Assembly (NCBI RefSeq): GCF_900167135.1
Contig: NZ_FUWZ01000005.1
Span: 505,003 to 569,002 of the forward strand
Direction of reading: 5' to 3'
Origin: Chitinophaga eiseniae
GTDB lineage: Bacteria; Bacteroidota; Bacteroidia; Chitinophagales; Chitinophagaceae
Length of the DNA stretch: 64,000 nt
Shown: piece by piece, positions 24,022 through 31,737 of the stretch
Position numbering within the stretch: position 1 is the first letter of the stretch
Layout: each line of letters starts with the position of its first letter
The notes under the pieces: generated by a model
What the model was told of the DNA's origin: nothing
Database searches by the model: none
Seen by the model: the letters and a program-made list of their open reading frames with translations, nothing else
Made by a program: the position numbers and the translations under genes

Positions 24022-25122
24022 TTACAGATATTTAAAGTTTGTTTTCGGCGTGATCTGCAGCAATGTCTGGTAGATCAGCTGAATCGTATTTTCGACATCG
24101 TCGCGTTTTACCATTTCCACGGTCGTGTGCATGTAACGCAGCGGTAAGCTGATCAGCGCGGACGGCGTACCATCGTTGGAGTAAGCAAAAGCGTCGGTAT
24201 CTGTGCCGGTGCTGCGGCTTACGGCATGCAGCTGGTGCGGTATGTCGTTTTTCTTTGCGGTCTTGATGATCAGCTCGCGCAGGATATTGTGCACGGCAGG
24301 GCCATAGGTAATGCTGGGGCCACCGCCGCATTTGATTTCCCCTTCGATGTTTTTGTTGATCATCGGCGTGGTGGTATCATGGGTAACGTCGGTAATAATG
24401 GCCACATCAGGTTTGATGCGTTTGGCGATCATTTCGGCGCCCCGCAGCCCTACTTCTTCCTGTACGGCGTTAACGATATACAGGCCGAAAGGCAGTTGTT
24501 GTTTTTTCTCTTTCAGCAGGCGGGCCACTTCAGCGATCATGAAACCGCCGATACGGTTGTCGATAGCGCGGCAAATAAAGTAGTCGTAGCTCAGTTCTTC
24601 AAAACCATCGTCGAAAGTACATACGCAGCCTACATGGATGCCCAGGTCTTCCACCTCTTTACGGGAACGGGCGCCGCAATCCAGGAAGATGTTTTCTACC
24701 TTGGGTTGTGGTTCTTTACCGTCGCCGCTGCGCAGGCGGGTGTGGATGGCGGGCCAGCCGAAGACCGCTTTAACGGTGCCTTTTTCGGTGTGGATATTTA
24801 CCCGCATGGAAGGGGCGATCGCCTGATCGGAGCCGCCATTACGGATCACATAGATCAGTCCTTCCGGGGAGATATAGTTGACAAACCAGGAAATTTCATC
24901 CGCGTGGGCTTCAATCACCACCTTAAAAGGGGCTTTGGGATTGATAACTCCCACCACGGAGCCATAGGCGTCCACCTGGTGTTCATCGATATACGGTGTC
25001 AGATATTTGAGCCACAGCTTTTGTCCTTCTTTCTCAAAACCGGTAGGAGAGGGATTATTCAGGTAGTCTTTGAGGAATGCCAGCGATTCCTTCGTGAGTA
25101 TGGATTTCTGTTTTTTGGACAT
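24022..25122 (-). CDS. M42-family metallo-aminopeptidase
   Basis: A 366-residue M42 (FrvX-like) peptidase. Metal and catalytic motifs are in order: VIEAHADEISWF (His, Asp), AIDNRIGG (bridging Asp), VQEEVGLRGA (catalytic Glu-Glu) and AIITDVTHD. The C-terminal SRSTGTDTDAFAYS provides substrate-binding residues; a downstream RYMHTTVEMV holds the last His ligand. The family forms large dodecameric cytoplasmic aminopeptidases or endoglucanase-like enzymes; peptidase is more likely. It has a good promoter-like element at 25148-25155 and is transcribed alone. Confidence 0.92.
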   Translation of the reverse strand: MSKKQKSILTKESLAFLKDYLNNPSPTGFEKEGQKLWLKYLTPYIDEHQVDAYGSVVGVINPKAPFKVVIEAHADEISWFVNYISPEGLIYVIRNGGSDQAIAPSMRVNIHTEKGTVKAVFGWPAIHTRLRSGDGKEPQPKVENIFLDCGARSRKEVEDLGIHVGCVCTFDDGFEELSYDYFICRAIDNRIGGFMIAEVARLLKEKKQQLPFGLYIVNAVQEEVGLRGAEMIAKRIKPDVAIITDVTHDTTTPMINKNIEGEIKCGGGPSITYGPAVHNILRELIIKTAKKNDIPHQLHAVSRSTGTDTDAFAYSNDGTPSALISLPLRYMHTTVEMVKRDDVENTIQLIYQTLLQITPKTNFKYL

Positions 25123-25147
25123 AGTAATATCACTTTTTGAGACCGGA

Positions 25148-25177
25148 CAAATGTAGCAAATTACCCATTATGACAAA
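25148..25177 (-). promoter_or_regulatory. Candidate promoter of the M42 peptidase gene
   Basis: On the minus strand TTTG (25174-25177), an 18-base spacer and TACATTTG (25148-25155) fit the Bacteroidota consensus. It lies 26 bases upstream of the ATG. Confidence 0.5.
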
Positions 25178-25184
25178 GGCTTCT

Positions 25185-26027
25185 TTACGGGAAGAGGCTG
25201 ACCAGCATCAGGTGGAGCAGGGCCGACAGGGCCATCAGGCCGTCCAGTCCGAAATAAAACAGGTAGTCGGACGGGTCGCGGTGGGCTTTTTTTGTCAGCA
25301 AACCGGTCACCAGCACGGGCACCAGCAAAGTCCCTATTACAGGAACGGAGGTGTAAGGGCCCAGCAGAACCGCGCTCAGGGCGGAAAACAGCAGGGTGAT
25401 ATAATAGAGCCGGTTGAGGCTTCGGTAATCGAGATACGTGATCAGGCTGCGGATGCCTTCCTTTTTGTCGGACTCCACATCGCGGAAATCGAACAGGATA
25501 CAGATGGCATATATCAGCAGGAAACGGTGCAGCGTAAAAAGCACCAGCGGCCAGGAGAGGCCCTGATTGGCCACGAAGGCGGGCAGCAGCGTGGTCACAT
25601 ACGTCCACACCGCGGTGAGGAACAGCGTTTTGCCTACGGCTATCCGGCGCAGCCAGGTAAAAGGTTTGTAGGGCACCTTAGGGGCAGAATAGAGGAAGGT
25701 GAGTATTGCGCCGCCGCTGAGTACCAGCCAGTGGCTGCGTAAGGGCCAGAAATAGAACAGGGCGCCAGCCAGCCCAACACCGCAGAGCATCAGCATGAGG
25801 TCGCGGTACCGGTCAACCCACTGCAGCCTTTCTGACGACGAATAGGAGCCGGGAGTCAGGTACCAGTGAAAGTTATAACTGCAAATAGTGGAGAAGAAAA
25901 CAAAAAGATAAAAGGTCTGTCGCGGATACTGCAGTCCCAGCAACTGGTTGGCCTGCCATATCATCAGCAGTGCACACAAGGCAATGAATACCGATGTAAA
26001 GAGGATGAAATTAAAAATAGACTTCAT
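25185..26027 (-). CDS. UbiA-like membrane protein with one Asp-rich motif
   Basis: A 280-residue protein with about eight transmembrane segments. It resembles the UbiA prenyltransferase superfamily, mainly through the second Asp-rich motif CILFDFRDVESDKKEGIRS. The position of the first motif (NDxxDxxxD in active enzymes) reads SYNFHWYLTPGS, without acidic residues, so it may not be an ordinary prenyltransferase. The ATG at 26027 overlaps the left arm of an inverted repeat. The carboxylase gene lies upstream on the same strand, with the repeat between them; the M42 gene follows after 62 bases. Confidence 0.72.
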   Translation of the reverse strand: MKSIFNFILFTSVFIALCALLMIWQANQLLGLQYPRQTFYLFVFFSTICSYNFHWYLTPGSYSSSERLQWVDRYRDLMLMLCGVGLAGALFYFWPLRSHWLVLSGGAILTFLYSAPKVPYKPFTWLRRIAVGKTLFLTAVWTYVTTLLPAFVANQGLSWPLVLFTLHRFLLIYAICILFDFRDVESDKKEGIRSLITYLDYRSLNRLYYITLLFSALSAVLLGPYTSVPVIGTLLVPVLVTGLLTKKAHRDPSDYLFYFGLDGLMALSALLHLMLVSLFP

Positions 26028-26114
26028 CAATTACGAATTACGAATTACGGATTACGAATTGGGACTACCTTTTACGCCAAAATCCGTAATTCGTAATTCG
26101 TAACTCGTAATTGA
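26027..26114. repeat. Second copy of the TTACGAA inverted repeat
   Basis: The arms 26027-26060 and 26081-26114 are complementary over 34 bases with three mismatches, and share the AATTACGAATTACGG words of the element at 23898-24021. The 20-base loop is unrelated. The element runs from the carboxylase stop codon to the start codon of the UbiA-like gene, both on the minus strand. Confidence 0.88.
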
Positions 26115-27653
26115 TTACAAAGGTATGTTACCGTGTTTTTTTCTCGGCATGTTCACCACTTTATTTTCCAGCATTTTGAAGCCCTTGATGAGTTTGGCGC
26201 GGGCCTGCTCCGGCAGGATCACCTCGTCGATATATCCTTTTTCAGCTGCCAGGTAAGGGTTGGCGAATCTTTCGGTATAATCGGCCACCAGCTCGTTGGT
26301 CCGGGTTTCCGGGTCCGGAGCGGAGTCAATTTCTTTCTTATAGATGATTTCCACGGCCCCTTTAGCGCCCATTACGGCTATCTCCGCCTGTGGGAAAGCG
26401 TAGTTGAGGTCGGCCCCGATATGTTTGGAGTTCATCACGCAGTAGGCGCCGCCGTAGGCTTTGCGGGTGGTGACGGTAATTTTGGGTACGGTCGCTTCGC
26501 AGAGGGCATACAGCAGTTTGGCGCCGTTGGTGATGATGCCGTTCCATTCCTGGTCGGTACCGGGCAGGAAGCCGGGAACGTCTACCAGTACCAGCAGCGG
26601 TACGTTGAACGCATCGCAGAAGCGGGTAAAACGGGCGCCTTTCACGGAGGCGTGGATATCGAGCACGCCGGCCAGCACAGCGGGCTGGTTGGCCACAATA
26701 CCGATGCTTCTGCCGCCGATGCGGGCGAAGCCCACGATGATGTTGTCGGCAAAGTCCTTATGCACTTCAAAGAAGCTGTCGGCATCTGTCAGATGGGCGA
26801 TCACTTCCTTCATATCGTAAGGCTGGTTGGGGCTGGCAGGGATCAGCGTATTCAGGGCTTCCCGCAGCTCGTTGCCGCCTTCGTAAGGATATACGGGTGC
26901 TGTCTCCTCGCAGTTTTGCGGGATATAGCTCAACAGTGTTTTGATGTTCTGGATGCATTCCACCTCGTTGGCGCAGGCGAAATGGGTAACGCCGCTTTTG
27001 GTGGCGTGGGTCTGGGCGCCGCCCAGCTCTTCGGAGGTCACTTCTTCGTGGGTGACGGTTTTCACCACGTTGGGACCGGTCACGAACATGTAGGAAGTAT
27101 TTTCCACCATCATGATGAAATCGGTGATGGCTGGAGAATATACGGCGCCGCCGGCGCAGGGTCCCATGATGGCGGATATCTGGGGGATAACGCCGGAAGC
27201 GCGGGTGTTGCGGTAGAAAATATCCGCATAACCGCCCAGGCTCACCACTCCTTCCTGTATACGGGCGCCGCCACTGTCATTGAGGCCTACCAACGGGGCG
27301 CCGTTCTGCATGGCGAGGTCCATGATCTTGCATATTTTGCGGGCATGCGGTTCGGAGAGGCTGCCGCCATATACCGTGAAATCCTGTGAGAAGACATAAG
27401 TCAGCCTGCCGTTGATCGTACCGTAGCCGGTCACCACGCCATCGCCGGGAAACTGTTCCTGGTCGGTGGTAAGGCCGCGGTTACGGTTATGAACCAACAT
27501 GTCCAGCTCTTCAAAAGAACCTTCGTCCATCAGCAGTTGAAGCCGCTCCCGGGCGGTCAGCTTGCCTTTTTTATGCTGGGAAGCGATCCTTACTTCTCCA
27601 CCGCCTAACATGGCTTCTTTAATCTTCGACTGTAATTCCTCGATCTTATTCAT
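26115..27653 (-). CDS. Acyl-CoA carboxylase beta subunit (carboxyltransferase)
   Basis: A 512-residue carboxyltransferase, beta chain of a biotin-dependent propionyl- or methylmalonyl-CoA carboxylase. It starts with the typical LTARERLQLLMDEGSFEE and has PLVGLNDSGGARIQEGVVSLGGY and GPCAGGAVYSPAITDF in the N-terminal crotonase-fold domain (acyl-CoA site) and PGFLPGTDQEWNGIITNGAKLL plus RKAYGGAYCVMNSK in the second domain. The biotin carboxylase and biotin carrier genes are not nearby. The enzyme may take part in propionate or odd-chain and branched amino-acid metabolism; substrate is inferred. The UbiA-like gene follows after an inverted repeat. Confidence 0.94.
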   Translation of the reverse strand: MNKIEELQSKIKEAMLGGGEVRIASQHKKGKLTARERLQLLMDEGSFEELDMLVHNRNRGLTTDQEQFPGDGVVTGYGTINGRLTYVFSQDFTVYGGSLSEPHARKICKIMDLAMQNGAPLVGLNDSGGARIQEGVVSLGGYADIFYRNTRASGVIPQISAIMGPCAGGAVYSPAITDFIMMVENTSYMFVTGPNVVKTVTHEEVTSEELGGAQTHATKSGVTHFACANEVECIQNIKTLLSYIPQNCEETAPVYPYEGGNELREALNTLIPASPNQPYDMKEVIAHLTDADSFFEVHKDFADNIIVGFARIGGRSIGIVANQPAVLAGVLDIHASVKGARFTRFCDAFNVPLLVLVDVPGFLPGTDQEWNGIITNGAKLLYALCEATVPKITVTTRKAYGGAYCVMNSKHIGADLNYAFPQAEIAVMGAKGAVEIIYKKEIDSAPDPETRTNELVADYTERFANPYLAAEKGYIDEVILPEQARAKLIKGFKMLENKVVNMPRKKHGNIPL

Positions 27654-27680
27654 ATGCGGAAAATGAGTGATAAATCTGAA

Positions 27681-27712
27681 CTAAAAAATAAAGGATTCCT
27701 TTTAAGGAATCC
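27681..27712 (-). terminator. Rho-independent terminator of the lipoprotein gene
   Basis: On the minus strand GGATTCCTT pairs with AAGGAATCC (27693-27701 with 27704-27712, loop AA), followed by TTTATTTTTT. It lies 31 bases beyond the stop codon of the gene at 27744 and just upstream of the carboxylase start. Confidence 0.8.
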
Positions 27713-27743
27713 CTGCGGTTGTAAATGTAATGTTTTTGAAAGA

Positions 27744-28193
27744 CTATCTGTTCCGGCGGAACGGAAATTTTGGCGTAGGCACGGTGTCGCTGATATTACC
27801 TGAATTGTCGCGCAGGAAAACGATATAATGCGCGCTGTCGCCGGGCGCCGGGTTGTAGGCCGCCGCGAAATCAATCTCCTCGAAAGGCATGATCACATCT
27901 GCCTTTATGCTGTTGCCTCTGTTTTGCCCGATTTTAGGCATTTTATAGAATTGCCAGATAGTATCTTTGTTAACGGCTTGTTCGCTGTCTTTGAGCATCG
28001 CTACGCCGATGCTGTCTTCAATGTCTCCATCTCCGTCTTCCACCCGCATGGTAAGAACAAACTGCCTGGTATCGGGCGTGATGCTGTCTGGTTGATAGCT
28101 TTTGAAGAACAGTAGCGGTTTAGTGCCGACATTATCTTTTTTACAAGCATAGAGCAAACCCACGGCCAGGAGCAAATAGAGAATTTTCTTCAT
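27744..28193 (-). CDS. Small lipoprotein, 149 aa, unknown
   Basis: A signal peptide with lipobox (GLLYAC, Cys at 16) and a 133-residue mature part. It reads like an extracytoplasmic Ig-like or repeat fragment (VLTMRVEDGDGDIEDSIGVAML, IVFLRDNSGNISDTV), a style common in Bacteroidota hypothetical lipoproteins. I do not recognise a defined function. It ends with RRNR and is followed by a clear terminator. It is divergent from the LuxE-like gene, with promoters in the 149-base gap. Confidence 0.82.
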   Translation of the reverse strand: MKKILYLLLAVGLLYACKKDNVGTKPLLFFKSYQPDSITPDTRQFVLTMRVEDGDGDIEDSIGVAMLKDSEQAVNKDTIWQFYKMPKIGQNRGNSIKADVIMPFEEIDFAAAYNPAPGDSAHYIVFLRDNSGNISDTVPTPKFPFRRNR

Positions 28194-28312
28194 AAAACAA
28201 ACCTACATTAATTTAGGAAATATACAAATAATCGGCTATCCCCGTCTCTCCAACGAAAAACGTTTTTTTTGGGACATTTGTTACTTGCTTCGGCTAAATT
28301 TATTCTTCTCCC

Positions 28313-28320
28313 TACCTTTG
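28313..28320 (+). promoter_or_regulatory. Candidate -7 promoter element of the LuxE-like gene
   Basis: TACCTTTG is an exact match to TAnnTTTG, 22 bases upstream of the ATG. No TTG sits at the ideal upstream distance. Confidence 0.45.
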
Positions 28321-28342
28321 TGATCTTTAAAGACCGATATAC

Positions 28343-29326
28343 ATGCGCGTAGTTTCGCCCGATTATATATTTTCCCTGAAGCCGGAAGAGCTGGAGACCG
28401 CCGCCCTGGAGCTGTTTCGTTACCAGTACCAGGAGAATGCGCTCTACAGGGCCTATACCGATGCCCTGCGGATACAGCCGGGCAGGGTAACCAGCCTCCT
28501 GGAGATCCCCTATCTGCCCATCCAGTTTTTTAAGTCCCATTCCGTGGTGTGCGGGCAGTTTGAGCCGCAGCTGATATTTGAAAGCAGCGGTACTACCCAG
28601 ACGGTCAACAGCCGGCACCTGGTGAAAGACGCCGCCGTTTATACCCGCAGCTTTATGACGGCTTTTGAGCAGTTCTACGGGCCGGTAACGGATTACGTGG
28701 TGGTGGGCTTGCTGCCTTCCTACCTGGAGCGGCAGCATTCCTCGCTGGTACGTATGGTTCAGGAAATGATCGTCCGCAGCGGCCATAAAGAAAGCGGTTT
28801 TTACCTGTACGAACACGATACGCTGTACCAGCAGCTGCAGGCGCTGGAGGCGCGGCAGCAGAAAGTACTGCTGATCGGCGTTACCTTCGGGCTGCTTGAC
28901 TTTGCCGAGAAATACACATTGTCCCTGCAGCATACCATCGTGATGGAAACGGGCGGCATGAAAGGCCGCCGGGAAGAATGGACCCGCGACGAAGTGCATG
29001 CCTTCCTCAAAGAAAGGTTAGGCGTTACTGTTGTACATGCCGAATATGGGATGACTGAACTGTTGTCGCAGGCTTATTCCCTGGGACAGGGGTATTTTGA
29101 AACCCCAGCCTGGATGAAAGTGTTGCTGCGGGATGAAAATGATCCCTTCCAGCTGACAGCCGGCAAAGGATCGGGGGTGATGAACGTCATTGACCTGGCC
29201 AATATTTATTCCTGTGCCTTTATTGCTACCGAAGATATCGGGAAAATTCATGCCGACGGCCGTTTTGAGGTGCTGGGACGCCTCGACAATTCAGCCTTGC
29301 GCGGTTGCAGCCTGATGGCCGTTTAA
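28343..29326 (+). CDS. LuxE/acyl-protein synthetase-like acyltransferase
   Basis: A 327-residue protein resembling the ANL-superfamily acyl-protein synthetase LuxE. Features are the nucleotide-binding-like LIFESSGTTQTVNSRHLV, HAEYGMTELLSQAYS (the conserved YGMTE segment of adenylating enzymes), and EDIGKIHADGRFEVLGRLD in the C-terminal part. LuxE activates fatty acids as acyl-AMP and transfers them to a reductase Cys in bioluminescence; here there are no other lux genes, so it probably activates another acyl group. The long, flexible C-terminal subdomain of full ANL enzymes is absent. It stands alone. Confidence 0.8.
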   Translation: MRVVSPDYIFSLKPEELETAALELFRYQYQENALYRAYTDALRIQPGRVTSLLEIPYLPIQFFKSHSVVCGQFEPQLIFESSGTTQTVNSRHLVKDAAVYTRSFMTAFEQFYGPVTDYVVVGLLPSYLERQHSSLVRMVQEMIVRSGHKESGFYLYEHDTLYQQLQALEARQQKVLLIGVTFGLLDFAEKYTLSLQHTIVMETGGMKGRREEWTRDEVHAFLKERLGVTVVHAEYGMTELLSQAYSLGQGYFETPAWMKVLLRDENDPFQLTAGKGSGVMNVIDLANIYSCAFIATEDIGKIHADGRFEVLGRLDNSALRGCSLMAV

Positions 29327-29329
29327 TTT

Positions 29330-29445
29330 TGGAATTTAGATATTTAGATATTTTCAAATTTGGGTATTGTGATGTTTGGCTGATGATCGGGCGGCAATAA
29401 CCCAATAACCAAATTTCAAAATAACCAAATTTCAAAATTTTCAAA
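29330..29445. repeat. AT-rich inverted repeat region after the LuxE-like gene
   Basis: The left part has AATTTAGATATTT words and AAATTTGGGTATT; the right part holds AATAACCCAATAACC and AATTTCAAAA words that complement them. It lies between two convergent genes and shares its vocabulary with the repeats at 20177 and 23061. It has no coding capacity. Confidence 0.65.
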
Positions 29446-30171
29446 TTATTCCGGGATATTGGCGGCCACTTTCAGTAGTGCCGGCAGTTTGGCCGGGTCA
29501 TACATGATGCTGGCCAGAGAGGTCATATACGGAAAAGAATAGTGGTCCATGCCGAATTTATTCAGCAGGTACACGTCCAGCTGTTCGGGAGCGGTATGGC
29601 CCTGTATATAATCACCCACATAGAAGAGAAACCGTTGTCTTTCCTTTTCAAACAGTAGTACCAGCGCCACTTTGTCTTTTAACTGGTCGCGGAGCGGGTT
29701 TTTGAATATTTTCAGCGCCTGCGTATAGTGTGCATGGGAGAGCGGTTCCGGCGGGTTAGGCAACAACTGTGTACAGAAGTAGTCTACCGCCAGGTCGTCG
29801 AAGTAGCTGACGCCGTTGTCTTCACCCGGGTCGTTATGCCAGGTGGCCCATTGCACGAGCGCTTCCGGTGTACTGTTGCCTGCCAGCAGCGCTTCCAGCT
29901 GATGAATCACGCCTTCGCGGGTAGGCGTGGAATCGGTCGCTTGCGTGAGGGCCCCTACTATTTCCTGATAATAGTTTTCATGCACGGCAGTAGCTGTTCT
30001 CAGCAAAATGCGGGTAACGTCTTCGCCGGAATCGTCCAGGTCAGCGGGTTGCAGGTTTATTTCTCCGTACAGGTCCTGCAGGACTTCCTGTTTAGTTTTA
30101 GTTCCGCGTAAGTAAGCCTTCAGCAAACCAATAAAATAAACAGAGGTTACAGGGGGCATCTTATCTTTCAT
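29446..30171 (-). CDS. Hypothetical protein, 241 aa
   Basis: I do not recognise this family. It is a soluble, mainly helical, acidic protein without signal peptide or membrane segments. It starts MKDKMPPVTSVYFIGLLKAYLRG and ends SIMYDPAKLPALLKVAANIPE, with GVSYFDDLAVDYFCTQLLPNPPEP in the middle. Codon use is like that of its neighbours. It is divergent from the hvf cluster but there is no evidence of a link. Confidence 0.75.
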   Translation of the reverse strand: MKDKMPPVTSVYFIGLLKAYLRGTKTKQEVLQDLYGEINLQPADLDDSGEDVTRILLRTATAVHENYYQEIVGALTQATDSTPTREGVIHQLEALLAGNSTPEALVQWATWHNDPGEDNGVSYFDDLAVDYFCTQLLPNPPEPLSHAHYTQALKIFKNPLRDQLKDKVALVLLFEKERQRFLFYVGDYIQGHTAPEQLDVYLLNKFGMDHYSFPYMTSLASIMYDPAKLPALLKVAANIPE

Positions 30172-30511
30172 GGGCCTTTTTTATTCGCGCATTCGCTTTC
30201 AGGCCAAAAATAGGATAAATTAGATAACAATATTTGCCAGCTGTGTAAAACTAAAACATTTAATTTTCCGTAAGCTTTCTACAGGCAAACGGGAAAAGTG
30301 ACGGCTTCTGCTAAAACTGGTGCAGTAATTGATGGGTTCTTTTCCGCGTTTCCGATGACCTCACCTACACAGCAAGGCTATACGAACCGGCCATGGTACA
30401 GGCCGGCATAGGCATTTTCGAATGAAGACGCTCCTCAGAACATGACAGCAACGCCTGCTGCTGCATTTATATGCTCCGACTTTTTTCACTCAGTTTTAAA
30501 ATTCACGAAAA
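30172..30511. other. Intergenic region upstream of the hvf cluster
   Basis: These 340 bases lie between the hypothetical gene at 29446 and hvfA, which are divergent. It is moderately AT-rich, with an A/T-rich stretch near 30215-30270 (TTAGATAACAATATTTGCC) that may be a weak promoter for hvfA. I found no perfect TAnnTTTG box, no palindromic operator and no structured RNA. A 79-codon frame at 30442 overlaps hvfA out of frame and is rejected. Confidence 0.4.
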
Positions 30512-30847
30512 ATGGAAAACAAATCAATCAGCAAAAAAGTGCTGTTCTCCGGCTCGCTGGTGGCCAGCGCCATCCTGGGCCTGACTGCCCTGCAAACAAA
30601 TGCCAACCCGGTAAGCTACACCAACCTGGGTTCCGGCGCCGCTGTCAGAAGTGTGCTGACCGGCACCGCATCTGCAGTTAATACCGTAGAGCTGGCCTGT
30701 TCCAAAGACTCCTCCACCGCTAAATCCAAAGAACACAAATGTGCACAAGGCAAATGCGCTGAAGGCAAATGTGTGGGTGATCCCAAAAAAGCCAAAGGTA
30801 AAAAAGGCGACAAGCACAAATCCGATACGACCAAATCCGGCTCGTAA
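30512..30847 (+). CDS. hvfA: HvfA/bufferin-like RiPP metallophore precursor
   Basis: A 111-residue precursor with the layout of HvfA/bufferin peptides. The N-terminal signal-type leader (KKVLFSGSLVASAILGLTAL, to about residue 31) is unusual for RiPPs but typical of this family. The core (about 76-89) carries Cys77, Cys82 and Cys87 spaced by five residues in HKCAQGKCAEGKCVG, near the EGKCG repeats of bufferins; Cys63 lies outside. A Lys/Asp tail (KKAKGKKGDKHKSD) follows. In studied members the maturase turns such cysteines into oxazolone/thioamide or thiooxazole groups that bind copper, after export to the periplasm. The HvfB and HvfC partners follow on the same strand. Modification chemistry here is inferred. 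Confidence 0.82.
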   Translation: MENKSISKKVLFSGSLVASAILGLTALQTNANPVSYTNLGSGAAVRSVLTGTASAVNTVELACSKDSSTAKSKEHKCAQGKCAEGKCVGDPKKAKGKKGDKHKSDTTKSGS

Positions 30848-30848
30848 T

Positions 30849-30883
30849 CTTTCCCACAGGAAAGGCCGTGTTCCGGTCTTTCC
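30849..30883 (+). promoter_or_regulatory. Two mutually exclusive hairpins between hvfA and hvfB
   Basis: Segment 1 CTTTCC (30849-30854) can pair with segment 2 GGAAAG (30859-30864), loop CACA. Segment 2, extended to GGAAAGGCCG (30859-30868), can instead pair with segment 3 CGGTCTTTCC (30874-30883), one G-U pair, followed by a weak T-run. Segment 1 begins two bases after the hvfA stop, so a terminating ribosome would cover it and favour the 2:3 hairpin. It may act as a partial terminator that keeps precursor above maturase. The pairing is visible; the role is inferred. Confidence 0.5.
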
Positions 30884-30912
30884 TATTTTCCTGTCATCAC
30901 AAACAGCTTATT

Positions 30913-31737
30913 ATGGTAGGATTAGGTTTTCGCCGCGAGTTTGCGGAAGAAATGATCAGCGGAACGCTGATCAGCCCCGATTTTATAGAGTTTGCGCCGG
31001 AAAACTGGATGAACATAGGCGGGTACTGGAAAAAAATGTTGCACCGGGTGGTGGAAAAATACCCGGTACTATGCCACGGGCTTTCCCTGTCGCTCGGCAG
31101 CCCGGAAGAGCCGGACAGTACATTTCTGCGTTATGTAAAATCCTTTCTGGAAGAATATAAGGTCCGCATTTATTCTGAACATCTGAGTTATTCGAAATGT
31201 GACAATGCCCATCTGTACGACCTGCTGCCTATGCCTTTCCGGATGGACGCCGCCAGGCATATGGCTGCCCGCATCCGGAAGGTGCAGGATTACCTGCAAC
31301 GGCCGCTGGCCATGGAGATTATCTCCTATTATACGCCGGTGGCGCCGGAAATGAGTGAGGCTGATTTTATCAACGAGGTGGTGCAGCGTTCCGGCTGCCA
31401 GCTGCTGCTGGATGTGAATAACATCTACGTGAACGCCTTTAATCATCAGTACGACGCCAAAGCCTTCATCGCGCAGTTGCCGCTGGACAGGGTGGCTTAC
31501 ATCCATATGGCGGGACATGAGCAGGTGGCCCCTGATATGATCCTCGACACCCATGGGCACCCTATCGCCGATCCGGTGTATGCGCTGTTTGAATGGACCA
31601 TCCAACAGATAGCCCCTGTGCCGGTGTTGCTGGAGCGTGATTTCAACATCCCGCAGATGCAGGACCTGCAGGCGGAACTGACACGGCTCAAAGCGATCTG
31701 TCACCAACAATGGAAACATCATGAACTCGTCGCCTGA
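30913..31737 (+). CDS. hvfB: HvfB-type MNIO RiPP maturase (DUF692)
   Basis: A 274-residue multinuclear non-heme iron oxidative enzyme (DUF692/MNIO), starting at MVGLGFRREF (30913); the frame is open from 30868 but that extension is not family-like. DUF692 signatures in order: PVLCHGLSLSLG (His55), VRIYSEHLSYSKC (Glu89, His90), AMEIISYYTP (Glu135), LLLDVNNIYVNAFNH (Asp167, Asn170), YIHMAGHE (His198, His202), ILDTHGHPI (Asp212, His214), and VLLERDFNIP (Glu241). These are the candidate iron ligands. In studied systems the enzyme modifies Cys of the precursor with O2. The gene overlaps hvfC by 17 bases, so the two are translationally coupled. Confidence 0.92.
   Translation: MVGLGFRREFAEEMISGTLISPDFIEFAPENWMNIGGYWKKMLHRVVEKYPVLCHGLSLSLGSPEEPDSTFLRYVKSFLEEYKVRIYSEHLSYSKCDNAHLYDLLPMPFRMDAARHMAARIRKVQDYLQRPLAMEIISYYTPVAPEMSEADFINEVVQRSGCQLLLDVNNIYVNAFNHQYDAKAFIAQLPLDRVAYIHMAGHEQVAPDMILDTHGHPIADPVYALFEWTIQQIAPVPVLLERDFNIPQMQDLQAELTRLKAICHQQWKHHELVA

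Noticed and set aside
25866..26096. A 76-codon frame ending in repeat-derived words
   Set aside because: It reads through the TTACGAA palindrome and lies opposite the UbiA-like gene.
26133..27389. A 418-codon frame opposite the carboxylase gene
   Set aside because: Antisense shadow; the minus strand encodes a clear carboxyltransferase.
30442..30681. A 79-codon frame overlapping hvfA out of frame
   Set aside because: No family pattern, and the hvfA frame has leader, core and downstream partners.
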